Positions 17,201 through 25,174 of a DNA stretch of 64,000 nucleotides are shown in pieces. Origin of the DNA: Zeaxanthinibacter sp. PT1. GTDB taxonomy: Bacteria > Bacteroidota > Bacteroidia > Flavobacteriales > Flavobacteriaceae. The stretch spans positions 434,001 through 498,000 of the forward strand of contig NZ_JAQPCN010000001.1 in assembly GCF_028464225.1 (NCBI RefSeq), written 5' to 3'. The position numbers and the translations under genes are program-made. The first letter of the stretch is position 1, and every line of letters starts with the position of its first letter. The notes beneath the pieces are model-generated. The model made no database searches. It saw only the letters and a list, made by a program, of their open reading frames with translations, and was not told the origin of the DNA.

Positions 17201-18068
17201 TGTGAAACAGATGCCCGACGTCATAGTCTCCTTCACCTATTAGGTTGCTCAGGGTATTTTGGACTTCAATGTTGAGATTGGATCCATAGGGATCTTTTTC
17301 AGGATCATTATAAATCACAAGGTCAGTATCAGCAACCAGTTCGAGGTGCACCGCCAGATCGGTTTCAAAAACTTCGTTTACTGTCGTCAGGGTAGCATTG
17401 ATCGCCGCAAGCGCATCCTCTATGGTTCCCCCGTGATATTGGGTGTATTCTCCTGTTGCGGAAACAGCGATCCTGAAAGTTCGTAACTGTCCATCATCGA
17501 CGAGCTTAAAAGCATTCCCTTGTTGTTTGCTGAATTCATCCGTTGTAAAACATAGAAAATCCTGTTCCTGCCCCGCCATATCATCCCGATTATAAACCAG
17601 GTATTTATCTGCCGAACCCCGGACCTTTTCCAGGAAAACGTATTTATTAGTATCCGTGTCTATGATCATCCCCTGCATCCCCTTGTGAGAGAAACTGAAC
17701 CTTATCCTTTCATGATCATTATCCATGTTCTGACCAATAAAAGACCGAATCTCCGGGTACTTTGCCGCGAGGGAAGGTGCCAATACCGAGTTCTCTCTTA
17801 CCCTGAACCGTGCAAGTTCTCCTTGTGCTGTAGGGATATGGAGAATAAGGCTACTGTTTTTAGCGGTATTCAGCTGCTGCAGTTCATTGCGGAATTCTGA
17901 TTCAGACAAGCTGAAAAGCTTCGTGCTATCCCCTTTAAACTTCTGTTGTGCTGATGGAAGTGCTTCCATGCCTCCCTCTGCCTGTTTCCAATAACCCTGC
18001 TGCGCAGACCCGTAAAAGGAAAGAAATAGTATGGTTATTGATAAAACAAGCCGTAATTTTGTGTTCAT
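14295..18068 (-). CDS. Secreted reprolysin-like metalloprotease with FN3, P-domain and T9SS tail
   Basis: The 1257-residue protein begins with a signal peptide (LSITILFLSFYGSAQ). A propeptide and a zinc-metalloprotease domain follow, with HELGHQFGANHTW (about residues 331-343), the H-E-x2-H-x2-G-x2-H motif of metzincins, and the later Met-turn-like TTIMGYAG. Ig-like and FN3-like regions (to about residue 840), a proprotein-convertase P-domain (about 850-980) and a short thrombospondin-3-like segment (DADGDGIFDDGDD) come next. The end (YPNPF...GIYLVRVEDQSGSRTFKIVKR) is a type A T9SS sorting domain. It should be exported across the outer membrane as an extracellular protease. The ATG at 18068 is preferred to an adjacent TTG. 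Confidence 0.93.
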   Translation of the reverse strand: MNTKLRLVLSITILFLSFYGSAQQGYWKQAEGGMEALPSAQQKFKGDSTKLFSLSESEFRNELQQLNTAKNSSLILHIPTAQGELARFRVRENSVLAPSLAAKYPEIRSFIGQNMDNDHERIRFSFSHKGMQGMIIDTDTNKYVFLEKVRGSADKYLVYNRDDMAGQEQDFLCFTTDEFSKQQGNAFKLVDDGQLRTFRIAVSATGEYTQYHGGTIEDALAAINATLTTVNEVFETDLAVHLELVADTDLVIYNDPEKDPYGSNLNIEVQNTLSNLIGEGDYDVGHLFHRDNDSGNAGFIGSVCKDNQKGSAYSSALMPEGPVFDLDFVSHELGHQFGANHTWSFESEGTLVQAEPGSGTTIMGYAGIVAGNNVQGNGDDYFHYYSILQITNYLKTVSCGVLTSLANNPPVITSSGDFVIPKSTAFVLTGNASDPDMNDVLTYAWEQIDNGVVTAITFGPTNPGGANFRSRPPSTEPSRYFPRLTEVVQGNLTQTNPGINSAWETVSSIERELNFALTVRDNAEGGGQVASDLVNISVSSDAGPFAVLTQASEQSYLAGSVQTINWDVAGTNTGMVNAQSVDIFLSLDGGLTYPYQLADAVPNDGNHEVLLPGLSTSQGRFMVKADDNIFFAINAADFNIIESQFVLSFDSLAYEVCLPDDLQIPFDYFNFGGFNEEVSFSASGLPPELNAVFTPLSATADSTAVTLNITNVAGVNTGTYPFTVTGTSASLNRSVDLELRVLNDTYADITLNSPLDGATGTSVQVPLEWVADPGNSSYELQIATDAGFSTIVESAEVIFPRYLPQNLIPSETYYWRVKGKNSCGEGNFGPAFSFSTISISCKSKSATGLPLSISSSGTPTVTSTITFFEDLPVSDVDVSLDIDHTFLGDLIVSLESPGGTTVVLVSNTCGELRNMDAVFDDDGETLVCGNNPAISGRVKPLGSLSSFKGESIVGTWKLTVFDSAPADGGALNSFTLDMCVEGDFRPDADGDGIFDDGDDLCLGTPPGVEVDTDGCAVYRLPQENFRISVDSESCINSNDGRVFITAEAVLDYQVTVVGNGLNESASFMTNYELGSLSSGTYEICIQATDGPIEYETYCFEVVVDEPPPLSVFSQLNADASRLNLTLGGAELYNIELNGLLTQVTGDQYSVELKKGNNLIRVSTNKACQGIYEEEIFVPGPDLVYPNPFINETAIYIGRTQQRQQLSIFDAGGSLLKQAFYPVLDGEVKVDLTGWPAGIYLVRVEDQSGSRTFKIVKR

Positions 18069-18104
18069 CAAGGGAATTTTGAGAGTTTAAAAGTAAGTCT
18101 TTTT

Positions 18105-18112
18105 TATTTTTT
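18105..18112 (+). promoter_or_regulatory. ribF -7-like element very close to the start codon
   Basis: TATTTTTT ends only 5 nt before the GTG start at 18118. With the usual distance from a -7 element to the transcription start, the mRNA would begin at or next to the GTG. Confidence 0.4.
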
Positions 18113-18117
18113 CTTAG

Positions 18118-19044
18118 GTGGTTACAGTCCAAAGCATTTCTAAATACGATAAAGCGCACGCGACCGCCATTACAATTGGCACTTTCGACGGGGTGCATAT
18201 CGGCCACCGAAGAATCCTTGAAAGACTGATTAACTCGGCAAAAGCCCAGCAACTCAGGTCTACCGTTCTCACCTTTTTTCCTCACCCGAGGATGGTTTTA
18301 CAAAAAGATGCCGAAATACAACTGTTAAATACCCTGGATGAAAAGATCCAGATCATGGAAAGCATAGGTCTTGATTACCTCATTATCCATCCGTTCACTA
18401 AAACCTTTTCCCGTTTATCAGCCACAGCATTTGTACGCGATATCCTGGTTAACGACCTGAGGGCGAAAAAGGTCATTATTGGGTATGATCACCGGTTTGG
18501 AAGAAACAGGACAGCAAACATCAACGACCTGATCGCTTTTGGAAATGCACTGGATTTTGAAGTAGAAGAAATCTCGGCACAAGAAATTGACGAAGTATCG
18601 GTAAGTTCGACCAAGATTCGAAAAGCCTTGTCTGAGGGAGATATTAAGACGGCAAACGCCTTTCTGGGGTACGAATATATGCTTACCGGGATTGTAAAAA
18701 AAGGCAAGGGACTCGGCCGGGAATTGGAATTCCCAACCGCTAACCTGCATATCCCGGAAACTTACAAATTGATTCCTAAAAACGGGGTCTATGTAGTGAA
18801 GGGGACTATTGGGGAAAGGACGATTTTTGGAATGATGAATATTGGGTTCAATCCTACGGTAGATGGCACTTCTAAAAGTATCGAGATCCATTTTTTCGAT
18901 TTTAACGAAGACCTCTATGAAAAGCGGCTACAGGTCGTCATCCTGGACAGGATCAGGGACGAACACAAATTTAAGTCCCTCGCAGAGCTCAAGAAACAAC
19001 TGGCTGAGGATAAGAAAACTTCCCTCGCCATAATTTCTGCATAA
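18118..19044 (+). CDS. ribF: Bifunctional riboflavin kinase/FAD synthetase
   Basis: The 308-residue enzyme phosphorylates riboflavin to FMN and adenylylates it to FAD. The N-terminal nucleotidyltransferase has GTFDGVHIGHRRIL (residues about 20-33) and VIIGYDHRFGRNR. The flavokinase half has GKGLGRELEFPTANL and NGVYVVKG (about 195-235). Start: an in-frame TAG lies immediately before the GTG at 18118, so GTG is the most upstream possible start, and the next residues fit the family. It is followed after one base by the HTTM gene and is divergent from the metalloprotease. Confidence 0.95.
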   Translation: MVTVQSISKYDKAHATAITIGTFDGVHIGHRRILERLINSAKAQQLRSTVLTFFPHPRMVLQKDAEIQLLNTLDEKIQIMESIGLDYLIIHPFTKTFSRLSATAFVRDILVNDLRAKKVIIGYDHRFGRNRTANINDLIAFGNALDFEVEEISAQEIDEVSVSSTKIRKALSEGDIKTANAFLGYEYMLTGIVKKGKGLGRELEFPTANLHIPETYKLIPKNGVYVVKGTIGERTIFGMMNIGFNPTVDGTSKSIEIHFFDFNEDLYEKRLQVVILDRIRDEHKFKSLAELKKQLAEDKKTSLAIISA

Positions 19045-19045
19045 A

Positions 19046-20386
19046 ATGCTGAACAGGCTCTTGTTTCAGAAAATTGACAATAGCCCCCTGATCATCTTCA
19101 GGATCTTTTTCGGCATACTCATTAGCGTAGAATGCTACGGCGCTATCCTGACGGGCTGGGTCCGCCGGACCCTGGTTGAACCTGAATTTACTTTTTCATT
19201 TATAGGTTTTGAATGGCTGCAACCCTTACCGGGCAACGGTATGTACATCTATTTTTTTGTGATGGGCACCTTAGGCCTTCTTATTACCCTCGGATATCGT
19301 TACCGTTGGAGTATGATTGCCTTTACTATCATGTGGACCGGGGTCTACCTGATGCAGAAATCGTCTTATAATAATCATTACTACCTGCTGATCCTCATTT
19401 CATTCCTGATGTGCTTTTTCCCGGCCAGCAGAAGTCACTCCTTTGATGCCCGACGAAACCCGGAAATCGAAACGGATTCCATGTATGCCTATGTAAAATG
19501 GATCTTTGTGTTTCAGCTGTTGATCGTTTATACCTACGCGGCCTTGGCCAAGTGTTACGCCGACTGGCTGGACCATAGTTTTATCGAGATCCTGATGCGT
19601 TCTAAAAAATCATACCCGGTCATAGGCGAAAGCCTACAGCATCCATTCGTTATACAATCCATCCGGATTTTCGGGATTGCATTTGACCTCCTGATCATCC
19701 CGGCACTCCTTTGGCGAAAGACACGGGTATTTGCATTTATATGCGCCATCTTTTTTCACCTCTTTAACTCTATAGTCTTCCAGATCGGGATATTCCCTTA
19801 CCTGGCTCTTGCCTTTACCGTATTTTTCTTTGATGCCGAAACCATCCGCAAGCTGTTCTTCCCAGGAAAAGTGGCATATTCCCTTAAAGATATACGTATT
19901 CCGAATAGAAGTTCATGGATGCTGATCGGTGGTATCGTTTATTTTACGATTCAGGTATTGCTGCCGCTCAGGCACCACTTTTTTAAAGACAATGTGCTCT
20001 GGACCGAAGAAGGTCATAGGTTGAGTTGGCGGATGATGCTCCGTAGCAGGAGTGGTAATATAAGTTTCAAAGTGGTCAATAAACGCAGCGGGGAGTCTAC
20101 AACCATTTCGGTGGAGGATTATGTCACCAGGAAGCAAAAGAGGATGCTCGCCACTCACCCTGATTTTATCTGGCAATTTGCACAAAGACTTAAAAAAGAA
20201 TACGCTGCCAAAGGTGAAGATGTAGCGGTATATGCAAATGCCCTGGTCAGTGTCAATGGAAGGCCGATGCGCAGGCTGATAGACCCAAATACAGACCTTG
20301 CAGCTGAAAAATGGTCTCACCTGCAGCACCACGATTGGATTTTACCTTCCAAACTACATTATAATAGGGTTAAAAACAGCAATTAA
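19046..20386 (+). CDS. HTTM-domain membrane protein (vitamin K-dependent carboxylase-like)
   Basis: The 446-residue product starts MLNRLLFQKIDNSPLIIFRI and contains several hydrophobic helices in residues about 15-300, with the HTTM-type blocks FGILISVECYGAI, KSSYNNHYYLLILISFLMCFFP and VYTYAALAKCYADWLDHSF. The hydrophilic C-terminal third resembles the lumenal domain of vitamin K-dependent gamma-glutamyl carboxylase. Bacterial homologues are common in Bacteroidota; a carboxylase activity has not been shown for most. It lies one base after ribF and is probably co-transcribed. Confidence 0.85.
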   Translation: MLNRLLFQKIDNSPLIIFRIFFGILISVECYGAILTGWVRRTLVEPEFTFSFIGFEWLQPLPGNGMYIYFFVMGTLGLLITLGYRYRWSMIAFTIMWTGVYLMQKSSYNNHYYLLILISFLMCFFPASRSHSFDARRNPEIETDSMYAYVKWIFVFQLLIVYTYAALAKCYADWLDHSFIEILMRSKKSYPVIGESLQHPFVIQSIRIFGIAFDLLIIPALLWRKTRVFAFICAIFFHLFNSIVFQIGIFPYLALAFTVFFFDAETIRKLFFPGKVAYSLKDIRIPNRSSWMLIGGIVYFTIQVLLPLRHHFFKDNVLWTEEGHRLSWRMMLRSRSGNISFKVVNKRSGESTTISVEDYVTRKQKRMLATHPDFIWQFAQRLKKEYAAKGEDVAVYANALVSVNGRPMRRLIDPNTDLAAEKWSHLQHHDWILPSKLHYNRVKNSN

Positions 20387-20472
20387 TCTACAATCGGCAT
20401 GGAGATCGGCTAACGAAGAGCTGTTCTAGCTATTTGATACTGTTTAAGATTGAATTCTACGGGAATTAAAGC

Positions 20473-20480
20473 TAAATTTG
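20473..20480 (+). promoter_or_regulatory. serS -7 element
   Basis: TAAATTTG is a perfect match and ends 18 nt before the ATG at 20499. The TTG inside it, which would extend the frame upstream, is therefore not the start. Confidence 0.65.
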
Positions 20481-20498
20481 CCGTCAAAATCAGGAAAG

Positions 20499-21770
20499 AT
20501 GTTACAATTACAGGTCATACGTGAAGACCAGGGCGACTTAGTAAAAGCTTTTAAAAAAAGAAACCTGGATGCCGCTCCGCTACTGGAGAACGTAAAGAAA
20601 CTTGATGAAGAACGCAGGAGTCTCCAAACCAGGTTAGATGCTGTACTAGCGGAGTCTAACAGTCTTTCCAAATCTATCGGGGAACTCTTTAAGAAGGGCG
20701 AGGTAGAAAAGGCCAATGCTATGAAAGCCAGGACTTCCGAACTTAAAGAGGAGTCAAAATCCCTGAATGAAAGCCTGGGTCAGGCTGCATCCGATTTAGA
20801 GGCTGCCCTTTACCTGATTCCCAATGTTCCTCATGAAAGTGTGCCCGCAGGTACATCAGATACAGATAACGAAGAGATTTTCAGGGAGGGAGACATTCCT
20901 GTCCTTGGCGAACATGCACTCCCCCACTGGGAACTTGCTAAAAAATACGACCTGATCGATTTTGAGTGGGGCGTTAAGATCACCGGTTCCGGGTTTCCGG
21001 TGTACAAGGGGAAATGCGCCCGCTTGCAACGCGCCCTGATCGCGTATTTCCTGGATAAGAATACGGAAGCGGGGTATACAGAATTACAGGTGCCTCACCT
21101 GGTAAACGAAGCCTCCGGGTTCGGGACCGGACAATTGCCCGATAAGGAGGGACAGATGTACGAACTGGCCTCAGATCCTCTTTTCCTGATACCGACTGCA
21201 GAGGTTCCTGTTACCAACCTGATGCGCGACACCATATTGGACAATAGTGATTTCCCTGTCCGCTATACTGCCTACACCCCTTGTTTTAGACGTGAGGCCG
21301 GAAGTTACGGGGCACATGTCAGGGGGTTGAACCGACTTCATCAATTTGATAAAGTAGAGATTGTACGTGTTGAACACCCCGATAAGTCTTACGAGGCCTT
21401 GGACGGTATGGTAGAACATGTAAAAACAATTCTCAGGGAACTGCAACTGCCGTTTCGTATACTTAGATTGTGTGGGGGCGACCTGGGATTCACCTCGGCA
21501 CTTACCTATGATTTTGAAGTGTTTTCTACAGCGCAGGATCGCTGGCTGGAGATCAGCTCGGTATCAAACTTTGAGACTTACCAGGCCAATCGCTTAAAAC
21601 TGCGTTTCAGGGATGAAGACAAAAAGACAAGACTGGCTCACACCTTAAATGGTAGTGCGCTGGCCCTGCCGCGGGTATTGGCAGGCATCATGGAAAATTA
21701 CCAGACCGAAGAAGGAATCCGTGTTCCCGAAGTTCTTATTCCTTATACTGGTTTTGATATGATCAATTAA
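20499..21770 (+). CDS. serS: Seryl-tRNA synthetase
   Basis: This 423-residue class II synthetase charges tRNA-Ser. The N-terminal 110 residues form the antiparallel coiled-coil tRNA arm (charged heptads, e.g. LLENVKKLDEERRSLQ). The catalytic core includes motif 2 (YTPCFRREAGSYGAHVRGL), the serine-binding region LIPTAEVPVTNL and motif 3 (LNGSALALPRVLAGIMENYQ). The ATG at 20499 is chosen because it has an AGGAAAG sequence just upstream and a -7 element at the usual distance. It begins the long plus-strand run to 30.7 kb. Confidence 0.97.
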   Translation: MLQLQVIREDQGDLVKAFKKRNLDAAPLLENVKKLDEERRSLQTRLDAVLAESNSLSKSIGELFKKGEVEKANAMKARTSELKEESKSLNESLGQAASDLEAALYLIPNVPHESVPAGTSDTDNEEIFREGDIPVLGEHALPHWELAKKYDLIDFEWGVKITGSGFPVYKGKCARLQRALIAYFLDKNTEAGYTELQVPHLVNEASGFGTGQLPDKEGQMYELASDPLFLIPTAEVPVTNLMRDTILDNSDFPVRYTAYTPCFRREAGSYGAHVRGLNRLHQFDKVEIVRVEHPDKSYEALDGMVEHVKTILRELQLPFRILRLCGGDLGFTSALTYDFEVFSTAQDRWLEISSVSNFETYQANRLKLRFRDEDKKTRLAHTLNGSALALPRVLAGIMENYQTEEGIRVPEVLIPYTGFDMIN

Positions 21771-21834
21771 ATTTGTCGGCTGCATTCTGCCCGGCCTTTT
21801 TATTGTCCTTAACAAACACTTGCTCCAATCTGTG

Positions 21835-21842
21835 TATCTTTG
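21835..21842 (+). promoter_or_regulatory. -7 element that fixes the start of the TPR gene
   Basis: TATCTTTG is a perfect match and lies inside what would be the coding frame if the upstream TTG at 21820 were used. The downstream TTG at 21856 is 13 nt past it. Confidence 0.6.
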
Positions 21843-21855
21843 GAAAAAAGAGCTT

Positions 21856-23640
21856 TTGCGATTTATTCTCCTACTCATTACCCTATTGCTGATCCAAGTG
21901 AGCACTGCCCAGGATGACTTCCTGGCCAAGCAGTATTTCAATGAGGGGAAATTTGAGAAGGCATTGGTATTCTACAAAAAACTGGTAGAGAAGAACTCGC
22001 GCCGTACGGATTACGCCGAGGGACTTATTGCCACATACCAGCAATTAGAACGTTACGAAGAAGCAGAAAATTTCTTGTTAGAACTGATCAGAAAAGGCCC
22101 TCCATACCCCACCATGTATATCGATCTCGGCTATAATTACCTGCTGCAGGAAGATCAGGAACAAGCCCAATTATATTTTGACAGAGCACTGGGAACGATT
22201 GAGAACAATCCAAACTACGGCTACGGGGTTGGACTCCGATTTCAACGCTATACCATGCTGGATAATGCCTTAAAGGCCTATAGCAGGGCTATGGAATTAA
22301 ACCCCCAGTTAGATTATAAATTCCAGATGGCGCGCATATATGGAGAGCAGGGCAATATAGAAGAGATGTTTGGGGCCTACCTCGACATTGTCGCCAAAGG
22401 CAGGGCAGCTAAGACTAATGTACTCAGGAATGTGGAAGATTTTATCAATTCTGACGGGGACAACCAAAATAACCAGATCCTGAAAAAGTTATTATTGAAA
22501 AGAGCCCAGCAAGAACCGGATATTCTTTGGAACGAACTCCTGAGTTGGCTGTTTGTACAACAACAGCAATTTAAAAGTGCATTCAGCCAGGAAAAAGCCA
22601 TCTATAAAAGAGCGGAAGGCGGAACCTTGGAACGCTTGGAAGGATTGGGGAGACTGGCCCTGGAGAAAGGAGCCACCGAAGAGGCAGGCGAAATATTCGA
22701 ATATATTGAAAAGAACAGCAATGACCCGGTAGAGGTCCTCAATGCCAGGTTATTTCTTATAGAGATCGCATTAGAAAATGCAGACCCTAAAGAACTGAAT
22801 ACCATAGAGGCTCAATTTGAGTCACTGCAATCTGTCTACGGATACCAAGGACACACACTGCAATTACAGGTTGCCTATTCCAACTTCCTTGCCTTCAGGA
22901 GAGATAAGCCCCAGCAGGCCATTACCATGTTAAAAAATTGTCTTGAAATTCCCATGGCAAAATATGCCCAGGCATATGTAAAAATGGCTCTTGCAGACAT
23001 ATTGGTTTTTGACCGCAGGTTTAACGAGGCCCTCATCCAGTATTCCCAGGTTCAGAAAGGACTTAAGAATGACGTATTGGGACAGGAAGCCCGTTTTAAA
23101 GTGGCCCAGACCAGCTTCTATAAAGGGGATTTTGAATGGGCCCTGACACAACTTGAAGTATTGCGTGGATCTACCTCACAATTGATCGCGAATGATGCCA
23201 TGCAATTAAGTTTATTGATCTCTGATAATTCCCTGGAAGATTCTACCCAGACGGCGCTTAAAAAATATGCACGTGCAGATCTGCTGGCTTACCAGAACAA
23301 AGATCCGGAAGCTATTAAGGTCCTGGACGAGATTCTTACCGACCATAAGGGCGAAAGCATAGAAGACGAAGCCCTTTTTAAACAGGCTGAACTCCTGGAG
23401 AAGGCCCAATCCTATGACGCGGCCCGTTTTAATTATGAAAAAATAATCGAATTCTATGGGATGGACATCCTGGCTGATGATGCCATATTTGCGTTGGCCG
23501 AACTCTACCGAACGCATTTTGAAAAACCGGAAGTAGCGATGTCACTTTATGAAAAGATCATCTACAACCACCAGGACAGTTACCATTTCCCCGAAGCCCG
23601 GAAGAAATTCCGTATGTTGCGGGGAGATCCCGTCAATTAA
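21856..23640 (+). CDS. Secreted/periplasmic tetratricopeptide repeat protein
   Basis: Starting at TTG 21856 the product has 594 residues and a clean signal peptide, MRFILLLITLLLIQVSTAQ. No ATG is available there, and a TTG 12 codons upstream would put the -7 element inside the gene and bury the signal peptide. The mature protein is built of TPR-like repeats: FNEGKFEKALVFYKKLVEKN, YNYLLQEDQEQAQLYFDRAL, LADILVFDRRFNEALIQYSQ and KAQSYDAARFNYEKIIEFYG. It is probably a periplasmic scaffold. The gene lies between serS and DUF4286, a neighbourhood I associate with Flavobacteriaceae. Confidence 0.85.
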   Translation: MRFILLLITLLLIQVSTAQDDFLAKQYFNEGKFEKALVFYKKLVEKNSRRTDYAEGLIATYQQLERYEEAENFLLELIRKGPPYPTMYIDLGYNYLLQEDQEQAQLYFDRALGTIENNPNYGYGVGLRFQRYTMLDNALKAYSRAMELNPQLDYKFQMARIYGEQGNIEEMFGAYLDIVAKGRAAKTNVLRNVEDFINSDGDNQNNQILKKLLLKRAQQEPDILWNELLSWLFVQQQQFKSAFSQEKAIYKRAEGGTLERLEGLGRLALEKGATEEAGEIFEYIEKNSNDPVEVLNARLFLIEIALENADPKELNTIEAQFESLQSVYGYQGHTLQLQVAYSNFLAFRRDKPQQAITMLKNCLEIPMAKYAQAYVKMALADILVFDRRFNEALIQYSQVQKGLKNDVLGQEARFKVAQTSFYKGDFEWALTQLEVLRGSTSQLIANDAMQLSLLISDNSLEDSTQTALKKYARADLLAYQNKDPEAIKVLDEILTDHKGESIEDEALFKQAELLEKAQSYDAARFNYEKIIEFYGMDILADDAIFALAELYRTHFEKPEVAMSLYEKIIYNHQDSYHFPEARKKFRMLRGDPVN

Positions 23641-23655
23641 CCTTAACTCTATACT

Positions 23656-23973
23656 ATGTATATCTATAACGTAACTGTGAATGTAGCGGAAGACGCTCAC
23701 CAAAATTGGCTGCAATGGATGCAGGAAACACATATCCCCGATGTCCTTGCAACCGGTAAATTTACCAATGCCAGGATGTGTCGCGTTTTGGTGAGCGAAG
23801 AAACCGGGGGGTTTACTTATGCTATACAATACACCACCAAGGATAAAGCCACCCTTCAGCAATATTACCTGGAAGATGCAGAGAGATTACGCATGGATGT
23901 AAACCGGCTTTACGGAGAAAAAGTTGTGGCCTTCAGAACAGAATTGGAAATTATCAGTGATCACCAACATTGA
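23656..23973 (+). CDS. DUF4286 family protein
   Basis: The 105-residue product (MYIYNVTVNVAEDAHQNWLQ, then THIPDVLATGKFTNARMCRV, TYAIQYTTKDKATLQQYY) matches the small DUF4286 family, a ferredoxin-like fold found across Bacteroidota with unknown function. A soluble cytoplasmic protein is expected. It starts 15 bp after the TPR gene and its TGA overlaps the TTG start of the next gene, so the two are translationally linked. Confidence 0.9.
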   Translation: MYIYNVTVNVAEDAHQNWLQWMQETHIPDVLATGKFTNARMCRVLVSEETGGFTYAIQYTTKDKATLQQYYLEDAERLRMDVNRLYGEKVVAFRTELEIISDHQH

Positions 23974-24290
23974 ACAAGACCCACTACATCTTCAGTTACG
24001 GCACCTTAACCGACAAAGAAATTCAACAGGCACTTTTTAAACGGAAACTTAAGGAAATCCCGGACCAGCTGACAGGATTTCGTATCGCTGAAAGAAAAAT
24101 GTATGGGCAATACCTGGTCGTCGAAAGAACCGGCGACCTGAAGGACTCTATATCGGGTTCTGCCCTGGTGCTTAAGGAGGAAGAACTGCCGATAGCCGAT
24201 GCTTACGAAGGTGAGTCCTACAAAAGGATATTGGTAAAACTCAAATCAGGAATTAACGCGTGGGTCTATGTGGAAACCGGGACTCAATAA
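23970..24290 (+). CDS. Gamma-glutamylcyclotransferase-like (AIG2 family) protein
   Basis: The 106-residue product has the family hallmarks [11 protein letters not shown] (the YGTL substrate loop) and [16 protein letters not shown], where the first Glu occupies the usual catalytic position. GGCT-fold enzymes form 5-oxoproline from gamma-glutamyl amines; the substrate here is unknown. The start is TTG at 23970, overlapping the TGA stop of DUF4286 (TTGA). No ATG is available nearby, and the YGTL motif sits at residues 10-13, as expected for a full-length protein. Confidence 0.88.
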   Translation: MNKTHYIFSYGTLTDKEIQQALFKRKLKEIPDQLTGFRIAERKMYGQYLVVERTGDLKDSISGSALVLKEEELPIADAYEGESYKRILVKLKSGINAWVYVETGTQ

Positions 24291-24301
24291 TACTTAATCT
24301 C

Positions 24302-25174
24302 ATGGCGGCAAAGGGCAAGAATAAAAAATCACCTAAGCGGTTCAAAACGTATAAGAATAAAGAACCGCAAAGTCCGGTTAAAGCCAAGAAATACCTTGGT
24401 CAGCACTTTCTCAAAGACGAAGAGATCGCAGGCAAAATAGCCCACACCCTGGAATTGGAGGGCTACAACAATGTTCTTGAAATCGGGCCCGGTACCGGGG
24501 TGATGACCAAGTACCTTTTAGATAGAGATGTTGCATTGGTGGCCATGGATATTGATGAAGAGTCTATTGTATACCTGAACCACAGTTTTCCCCTGGAACA
24601 TCCAAATTTACTTGCAGGAGGAAAAGATTTCAGGGTAATACAAGCTGATTTCCTTAATTATGATCTGTCCCAATTATTCGGTCAAGAACCCTTTGGGATC
24701 ACTGGCAATTTTCCTTACAACATTTCTACACAGATCGTATTTAAACTCCTGGAATGGAGGGATCAGGTTCCTGAATTTTCCGGCATGTTCCAAAAGGAAG
24801 TAGCCGAGCGCATCTGTGAAAAAGAAGGCAGTAAGACCTATGGGATCCTATCCGTTCTTGTACAGGCCTTTTACGAAGCCAGCTACCTGTTCACTGTACA
24901 TCCGGAGGTTTTTGACCCTCCACCAAAAATACAATCGGGAGTCTTACGACTTGTTCGCAAGGATAACGAGGCACTGGATTGTGACGAGAAGTTATTCTTC
25001 AGGGTGGTAAAAACCGCTTTTAACCAAAGAAGAAAGACCCTGAGGAATAGTTTAAAAGTTTTTGAGCTTTCCGATAATCTCAAAGAAGATATTATCTTTG
25101 ATCGGCGCCCTGAACAACTGTCAGTAGCAGAATTCATTGCGCTTACCAATAAGATCGCGAATGACACCCTTTAA
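24302..25174 (+). CDS. rsmA: 16S rRNA (adenine1518/1519-N6) dimethyltransferase
   Basis: The 290-residue KsgA/RsmA enzyme dimethylates two adjacent adenosines in the 3' hairpin of 16S rRNA. Visible: [16 protein letters not shown], the SAM motif [12 protein letters not shown], the acidic loop of motif II ([13 protein letters not shown]) and the catalytic block GNFPYNIST. An unusual Lys-rich N-terminal extension of about 24 residues ([20 protein letters not shown]) precedes the family start. The ATG at 24302 is preferred to an upstream in-frame start that overlaps the previous gene. Its 3' end overlaps mgtE by 14 bp. Confidence 0.95.
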   Translation: MAAKGKNKKSPKRFKTYKNKEPQSPVKAKKYLGQHFLKDEEIAGKIAHTLELEGYNNVLEIGPGTGVMTKYLLDRDVALVAMDIDEESIVYLNHSFPLEHPNLLAGGKDFRVIQADFLNYDLSQLFGQEPFGITGNFPYNISTQIVFKLLEWRDQVPEFSGMFQKEVAERICEKEGSKTYGILSVLVQAFYEASYLFTVHPEVFDPPPKIQSGVLRLVRKDNEALDCDEKLFFRVVKTAFNQRRKTLRNSLKVFELSDNLKEDIIFDRRPEQLSVAEFIALTNKIANDTL

